From contig CALBGL010000128.1 of NCBI GenBank assembly GCA_937892735.1, positions 1 to 19,328 of the forward strand: 19,328 bases of DNA, written 5' to 3'. The translations under genes and the position numbers were made by a program. The number at the start of each line of letters is the position of its first letter. The first letter of the stretch is position 1. Below the pieces are notes generated by a model. That model saw nothing but the letters and a program-made list of their open reading frames with translations. It was not told where the DNA came from and ran no database searches. Below are positions 15,740 through 19,328 of this stretch, piece by piece. The DNA is from an uncultured Clostridia bacterium. Lineage in GTDB: Bacteria > Bacillota > Clostridia > Lachnospirales > Bianqueaceae.

Positions 15740-16900
15740 CTACACACATTTTACAATGGTTACAATAAAATCAGAACTGCTTTGTTCTGTTACTAATTCC
15801 ATCCCATATTTCCGAGCCGCATCACATGCCAAAGAAATGCCATATCCGTGTCCTGCTCTATGGGTATTCTTTGAATGGCCTGCAAATTGGTTTTGAATCG
15901 TCAGTACATTGACACCATCTCCTGACAAATGAATCTGGATCTTTCTGTCCTCCTCTGGCAATGCACTTACCGCTTCCATTGCGTTCTGTATGAGGTTTCC
16001 CAAAATGGTTACACTATCCTTTAGGGACACACGCCATGCCGGCACCTGACTCGTACTGCTGATCTGAATCTGAATTCTCTGTTCTTTTCCACATTGAAGA
16101 TAATATTCAAAGACTTTCCGCATGTTTATGTCCAAGGCATTCATCAGTTCCTGCTGCTCAGCTTCTATCTTAAGTTCTTTCATCATGGGAAAATCTATCC
16201 CCTCTTCTGCAAATCGAATCCATTTTTCAAAATCATGCTGCAATCGATCTCTCCTGGCCAGTTCTTCTTGATACAGCTGTTCCATCCGTACTGTTTTCTT
16301 TCGATGGATCACTCCATAAGCACAGAAAGCTGCAAGTCCTGCACACATAATCAATAACGTGATAACGCTGGTGATCATTCGGTATGTCTCTAATACTTCT
16401 TGTCTATATACTTGGCACAACAGCATCATGATGACAGAAAACAAAAGTCCTGCTATTATACATGCTCGATTGTCTACTAGCTCTAATAAATTTAAATCGA
16501 TTTTCCTGCTCAGCCAATCACCCAATAAAACGAAAATGCAAACAGCCAGATTGACAAAGAATCCGGTACCAGGAACCACGAAGTATGGATACCACTCCAT
16601 GGGGATCCATACCATCAGCATGGCTTGCAAATAAAGCAGTACCCCTCCATATGCCATAACCCCTACATAAGCAGCCTTTCGCATATTTTTTCTATAAAAT
16701 AGACACATCTCTATCATGACAATTCCACAATTGGTCCATACTGAGATATCAAATACCCATAAATAAACTATGACAACATGAATGAGCAAGACCAGCAACC
16801 CTCCCCAACGCCAGGGCGTTTTATCCCATCGGCCCAGTAGAATGTATGCGGTAAGCACAATCGTAAGATTTTCTAATCCCGTTGATAATATTCTAAGCAT
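15740..16900 (-). CDS. AgrC-like GHKL sensor histidine kinase
   Basis: A 386-aa membrane receptor kinase. Residues 1 to about 195 hold six or so hydrophobic segments, the receptor part of AgrC-type proteins. A short coiled region (RKKTVRMEQLYQEELARRDR) leads to the phosphoacceptor His222 in LQHDFEKW. The ATPase domain of HATPase_c_5/GHKL type shows an N-box (ILGNLIQNAMEAV, Asn302/Asn306) and G-box (AGHGYGISLACDAARKYGM). The HDxxN motif common in AgrC is HDFEK here, lacking Asn. The longest frame starts at 16990 inside the opposite-strand agrB. The ATG at 16900 with GAAAGGA 8 nt upstream is clearly better. It probably detects the peptide made by agrBD and signals to the LytTR regulator. Confidence 0.9.
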   Translation of the reverse strand: MLRILSTGLENLTIVLTAYILLGRWDKTPWRWGGLLVLLIHVVIVYLWVFDISVWTNCGIVMIEMCLFYRKNMRKAAYVGVMAYGGVLLYLQAMLMVWIPMEWYPYFVVPGTGFFVNLAVCIFVLLGDWLSRKIDLNLLELVDNRACIIAGLLFSVIMMLLCQVYRQEVLETYRMITSVITLLIMCAGLAAFCAYGVIHRKKTVRMEQLYQEELARRDRLQHDFEKWIRFAEEGIDFPMMKELKIEAEQQELMNALDINMRKVFEYYLQCGKEQRIQIQISSTSQVPAWRVSLKDSVTILGNLIQNAMEAVSALPEEDRKIQIHLSGDGVNVLTIQNQFAGHSKNTHRAGHGYGISLACDAARKYGMELVTEQSSSDFIVTIVKCV

Positions 16901-16948
16901 ATGGCTCGTCCTTTCATCATATATATAATAGCGGAGGGAGGGATACAC
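16901..16948. promoter_or_regulatory. 48-bp divergent gap between kinase and agrB genes
   Basis: Both ribosome binding sites lie in this gap (GAAAGGA for the kinase on the minus strand, GGAGGGAGGG for agrB on the plus strand). A TATAAT occurs at 16924-16929 (plus), but only about 13 nt would remain for an agrB leader and the matching -35 is poor. No confident promoter is seen for either gene. Promoters probably lie within the opposing coding sequence. Confidence 0.5.
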
Positions 16949-17512
16949 ATGGCACTCATTCACACCATTGTGAATTACTATGATCGGCACCAGATTCTTC
17001 CGGAGCGCGAACTCCGCTTTATGCAGTATACTTTAGAAGCTCTCTGGAATGAATGCATAAAAACCGTTCTTTTCGGTTTATATTTTTGGATTTTAGGACG
17101 CCTTTCTCAATATGTATTGGTCTGTTGCGTCTTATTACCACTTCGATGGTTTTCGGGAGGCATGCACTGTAGTTCTTTTCGCAGCTGTTTGATTGTCAGC
17201 TTTTTATATATCAATGCTTTAATATGGCTTCCCCCTCTCCTCCCTTATGCCGCTATATGGATCGAACTTGTTTTCATCTTTTGCGGAGCCATTCTTTCTC
17301 TTTCCCACATTCCATGTACTCCCGCACTTCGTGAAATCTTAAATCCAACCAAAATATCCTGGTTGCGACGTTTTTTTCTCCTCGATGTTATCTTCTGGCT
17401 TATTGTCTGCATTGGATATAATACCAACTTCTCTCTGGCTCATTGTATTCTCTGTACGATCATCAGCCAACAAATACAGCTTCTCTTCTCTCGAAAGGAG
17501 GTGAAAATATGA
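16949..17512 (+). CDS. agrB: AgrB-like peptide-processing membrane protease
   Basis: A 187-aa polytopic membrane protein that cuts the C-terminal tail of an AgrD-type pre-peptide and closes the ring. The catalytic pair is visible as His73 and Cys80 in LRWFSGGMHCSSFRSC, the hallmark spacing of AgrB (His77/Cys84 in S. aureus). About five hydrophobic segments follow the N-terminal amphipathic part. An upstream in-frame ATG (16901) has no ribosome site, while the ATG at 16949 follows GGAGGGAGGG. It is one of only two plus-strand genes in the window. Its stop overlaps the start of the pre-peptide gene (ATGA). It lies divergent from the kinase gene. Length agrees with the family. Confidence 0.93.
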   Translation: MALIHTIVNYYDRHQILPERELRFMQYTLEALWNECIKTVLFGLYFWILGRLSQYVLVCCVLLPLRWFSGGMHCSSFRSCLIVSFLYINALIWLPPLLPYAAIWIELVFIFCGAILSLSHIPCTPALREILNPTKISWLRRFFLLDVIFWLIVCIGYNTNFSLAHCILCTIISQQIQLLFSRKEVKI

Positions 17513-17634
17513 AACACAAAATGCTACATTGGGTTGGCCTTCTTCTGGCACGTACCGCTTCCCTCATCGTTAACACCGCCACCATGGGTTGGGTAGGGGA
17601 AGTGATACCGCCGGACGAACTCCGCCATCAATAA
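17509..17634 (+). CDS. agrD: AgrD-like autoinducer pre-peptide with Thr at the ring position
   Basis: A 41-aa peptide. Residues 1-22 form a hydrophobic/amphipathic leader (MKHKMLHWVGLLLARTASL). The core NTATMGWV is followed by the acidic, proline-containing tail GEVIPPDELRHQ. An ungapped comparison with S. aureus AgrD-I (STCDFIM then DEVEVPKEL) aligns E-V-x-x-P-x-E-L exactly and puts Thr25 where the ring-forming Cys stands. There is no Cys or Ser in the core. A five-residue ring Thr25-Val29 would be an ester lactone. The start is set by an ideal AAAGGAGGTGA site and by ATGA overlap with agrB. The stop overlaps the convergent response regulator by 7 bp. The AgrD assignment is strong by context and layout; the product chemistry is inference. 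Confidence 0.85.
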   Translation: MKHKMLHWVGLLLARTASLIVNTATMGWVGEVIPPDELRHQ

Positions 17635-18422
17635 TCCAGCAGAAGTCTTCTGCAAAATTCTTTCTTGAAACTGCGGCTGATTCGAATCCATTCCGGAACT
17701 TGCCGCAGTTTTACATACAATGTTCCGTTCTGTTTTTGAATATCTTCTATCATATCTACATTGATAATACAATCTTTCTGCACTTTCATCATTTTCGCCT
17801 GCAACGATATATCCATAGAATATTGAATCCATTCTATCATACTATGATAGGGTCTGATCCTCTGATTAATCGCGCCTTTTTCTGCACCGAATCGCCACAG
17901 ATCCCAGAATTCATAGTTTTTTTTGATATAGATGATTTGCCTTCCATCCATAGAAATCTCCTTCCCCATCTCCGTTCCTATCACAATCCTGGGGTTCATA
18001 TTCTGATTTCTGCTTTCCCCAAAATTCCGTAAAGCGTTTTCCAGCTCGGTCGGCTTTTGTTTTGAGAAAAATCGATTCGCGCCTCTGTTTTTCACATATG
18101 ATTCATTCAAGTATGCTAACTGGCTAAGGATCCATATCTCATTCTTATCATCTTTCTGACGGATATATGGAATCAGATCGTATGCGGTTTCATGACTATC
18201 CAGCATACAATCTAATATATATAATCTGTGTGTTCTCTGGTCGATACACTTCCTTGCCTCTTCATAAGATGTGCAAAGATCTACATTACATTGCCACAGA
18301 AACTTTTGGACGGCTCCTTCTTCTACTCCCTCAAACGGTTGATCCGTGAGTTTTGCCATGAGCCTTGCAAACATCTCTATATCTGATTTCTCATTCTCTA
18401 AATAAAGAATGTATTGATTCAT
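17628..18422 (-). CDS. LytTR-family response regulator, AgrA-like
   Basis: A 264-aa two-component regulator. The receiver domain has acidic residues after strand 1 (YLENE, Glu9/Glu11), phosphoacceptor Asp71 in LYILDCMLD, Ser100 in WILSQL and Lys121 in FFSKQKP, so it should be competent for phosphorylation. The C-terminal DNA-binding domain of LytTR type shows KVQKDCIINVDMIEDI and PEWIRISRSFKKEF. The ATG at 18458 lacks a ribosome site. The ATG at 18422 follows TTGGAG 8-9 nt upstream and begins directly at the receiver fold, so I use it. Its stop lies inside the convergent agrD gene with no space for a terminator. Likely partner of the AgrC-like kinase and candidate activator of agrBD and the exporter operon. 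Confidence 0.9.
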   Translation of the reverse strand: MNQYILYLENEKSDIEMFARLMAKLTDQPFEGVEEGAVQKFLWQCNVDLCTSYEEARKCIDQRTHRLYILDCMLDSHETAYDLIPYIRQKDDKNEIWILSQLAYLNESYVKNRGANRFFSKQKPTELENALRNFGESRNQNMNPRIVIGTEMGKEISMDGRQIIYIKKNYEFWDLWRFGAEKGAINQRIRPYHSMIEWIQYSMDISLQAKMMKVQKDCIINVDMIEDIQKQNGTLYVKLRQVPEWIRISRSFKKEFCRRLLLDY

Positions 18423-18549
18423 ACCATGATCTCCAATTCCTAAAATCAGAAGTCTCATCTTATCGTACGAGAAAGCCCTATGTAAGAACCGCGACTTCCT
18501 ATTCCTGGTTACTCCTGTGAATGTTTCTACAATCCATAACCCTTGAAAT

Positions 18550-18578
18550 ATTGTAATTCATAATATGGTTCTTGTCAA
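18550..18578 (-). promoter_or_regulatory. Sigma-A promoter of the response regulator gene
   Basis: On the minus strand TTGACA (18573-18578), a 17-bp spacer and TACAAT (18550-18555), an almost ideal promoter. It leaves a leader of about 120 nt before the ATG at 18422. I see no clear structure in the leader. The strength suggests constitutive supply of the regulator. The stretch from about 18600 to 18705 holds nothing recognisable except a degenerate piece of the repeat unit just before the first copy. Confidence 0.75.
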
Positions 18579-18705
18579 TATAGCGGTGTTTATCGCTTCT
18601 CCTTTGCGTGACTTTCTCTTGTCCTGTTAATGGACTATGGAAAAAAGGTAGGGGGATGTGACGCTTATAGATTTTTAGGATGTCTTGTGTCCAAAATCCA
18701 GGGGA

Positions 18706-19185
18706 TTGATGATACTATACGTCCCAGAGTATCATCAATTTCTGGAATTTTAAGGCTACCCGGACGCGAAATCCAGTTTTTTGATGATACTGCGTGTCGT
18801 ATAGTATCATCACTTTGGATCATTTCATACCACCACAGCACGAGATCGTGGTTTTTTGATGATACTATACACCGCAGAGTATCATCAGTTTGAGCCGTTT
18901 TCTCCGCCCCGAGCCCTGGATTCCCGGATTTTGATGATACCATGTGTCGCATCGTATCATCAATTTCGGGAGTTTTAAGGCTGTATGAAAGCGAAACCCG
19001 GTTCTTTGATGATACTACGTGTTGCATGGTATCATCACTTTGAGGCATTTGAGGCGCCCATGGCGCAAACTCCTGGTTTTTGATGATACTACGCGCCGCA
19101 GGGTATCATCAGTTTTGAAGCTTCAGGGTCGCTTGGACGTGAAATCTGAGATTTTGATGATATTATGTATCGCATAGTATCATCA
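18706..19185. repeat. Array of seven palindromic 32-bp repeats, period 74-75 bp
   Basis: Seven 32-bp elements start at 18706, 18781, 18856, 18931, 19006, 19080 and 19154 (steps 75, 75, 75, 75, 74, 74). Each begins TTGATGATAC (TTGATGATAT in the last) and ends GTATCATCA, so each can fold into a hairpin of at least 9 bp, up to 13 in the last copy. The central 13 or so bases vary, mostly by C/T and A/G exchange (consensus TAYGYGYCGCAKR). The 42-43-bp intervals are related too: most contain a TTTT-AGG-like block and end near GAAATCC-GG-TT. A degenerate interval also precedes copy 1. It is therefore a diverged tandem repeat of a 75-bp unit with strongly conserved palindromic ends. There is no cas gene nearby. 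It lies between an rRNA operon end and the response regulator promoter. Confidence 0.9.
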
Positions 19186-19241
19186 ACCAAACCATTGAGT
19201 AGCCGCTGGCCATCGGTTATTCTCTGCTAACCCATCCCATC

Positions 19242-19266
19242 AAAAAAAGCTGCCTCTTGGCAGCTT
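19242..19266 (-). terminator. Rho-independent terminator of the rRNA operon
   Basis: On the minus strand AAGCTGCC-AAGA-GGCAGCTT forms a short GC-rich stem followed by an uninterrupted T-tract (19242-19248). It lies about 20 bp beyond the 3' end of the 5S gene, facing the right way to stop the rRNA transcript before the repeat array. Confidence 0.9.
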
Positions 19267-19284
19267 CTCTTTTCATTAAAAAAA

Positions 19285-19328
19285 CGGCAACCTCCTACTC
19301 TCCCAGGCAGTCCCCCGCCAAGTACCAT
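19285..19328 (-). rRNA. rrf: 5S ribosomal RNA, 3' portion (cut by the window edge)
   Basis: The minus strand reads ATGGTACTTGGCGGGGG..., then CTGCCTGGGAGAGTAGGAGG and TTGCCG. ATGGTACT and GGGAGAGTAGG are the conserved loop E/helix IV and helix V-side segments of bacterial 5S rRNA, with the 3' strand of helix I at the end. Only about 44 nt of the roughly 117 nt are inside the window. The 3' end is placed near 19285 by eye. It implies a 16S-23S-5S operon, transcribed leftwards, beyond the right edge. Confidence 0.9.

Noticed and set aside
16901..16990. Long versions of AgrB (from 16901) and of the kinase (from 16990)
   Set aside because: Both would run into the opposite gene's start. Each has an internal ATG (16949 and 16900) with a strong ribosome site.
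18423..18458. 12-residue longer start of the response regulator
   Set aside because: No ribosome site at 18458, whereas 18422 has TTGGAG at proper distance and starts at the first receiver strand.
18665..19048. 127-aa repeat protein on the minus strand
   Set aside because: No ribosome binding site, the frame is lost in the two rightmost repeats, and conservation follows the palindrome arms, not codons.
18706..19185. CRISPR array
   Set aside because: Repeats are not identical (centres vary), the intervals are related in sequence to each other, and no cas gene is in the window.

Overview
The window looks like chromosomal DNA of a gut-type Firmicute (Clostridia, most likely Lachnospiraceae). 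The signs are strong AAAGGAGG-type ribosome binding sites, sigma-A promoters close to TTGACA/TATAAT, a YtcQ/LplB/YtcP-type sugar importer with no ATPase gene of its own, an agr-type peptide signalling locus, and a 5S rRNA end of Firmicutes type. This placement is inferred from family resemblance and was not tested by a search. Apart from agrB and agrD, every convincing gene is on the minus strand, so gene order is best read from right to left.

Right end (about 18,500-19,328): the 3' part of a 5S rRNA gene (minus) enters from the right edge and is followed by a rho-independent terminator. Next come seven copies of a 32-bp palindromic element, regularly spaced every 74-75 bp (18706-19185). They resemble a CRISPR in spacing, but the 'spacers' are related to each other. 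No convincing gene lies here.

Quorum-sensing block (15,740-18,422): a LytTR response regulator (minus), an AgrB processing protease plus a 41-aa AgrD-like pre-peptide (plus strand), and an AgrC-like GHKL histidine kinase (minus). The agrBD pair sits in reverse orientation between regulator and kinase. It overlaps the regulator end-to-end and leaves only 48 bp before the kinase start. The pre-peptide has no cysteine or serine at the ring-forming position; it has threonine. This is the most interesting point in the window.

Exporter block (10,258-15,459): three consecutive, tightly coupled ABC exporter genes (fused permease-ATPase). They share a strong promoter with a perfect 20-bp palindrome at the expected transcription start, LytTR-like boxes upstream, and a 12-bp hairpin in the leader. 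I infer that the agr-type system controls this operon, but no export substrate gene is visible.

Sugar block (1,051-10,042): a LacI-family regulator with its own promoter, then an operon encoding a lipoprotein sugar-binding protein, two permeases, a GH78 alpha-L-rhamnosidase, an RpiB/LacAB-family isomerase and an SGNH/GDSL esterase. The operon promoter carries two TGAAAA-NN-TTTTCA-type operators three helical turns apart. The two enzymes with hydrolase folds have no signal peptides, so the likely scheme is import of a (possibly acylated) rhamnose-containing oligosaccharide or glycoside followed by de-esterification and rhamnose release inside the cell.

Left end (1-1,054): a SAM-dependent methyltransferase gene with its own consensus promoter, a structured 147-nt leader and a downstream terminator.
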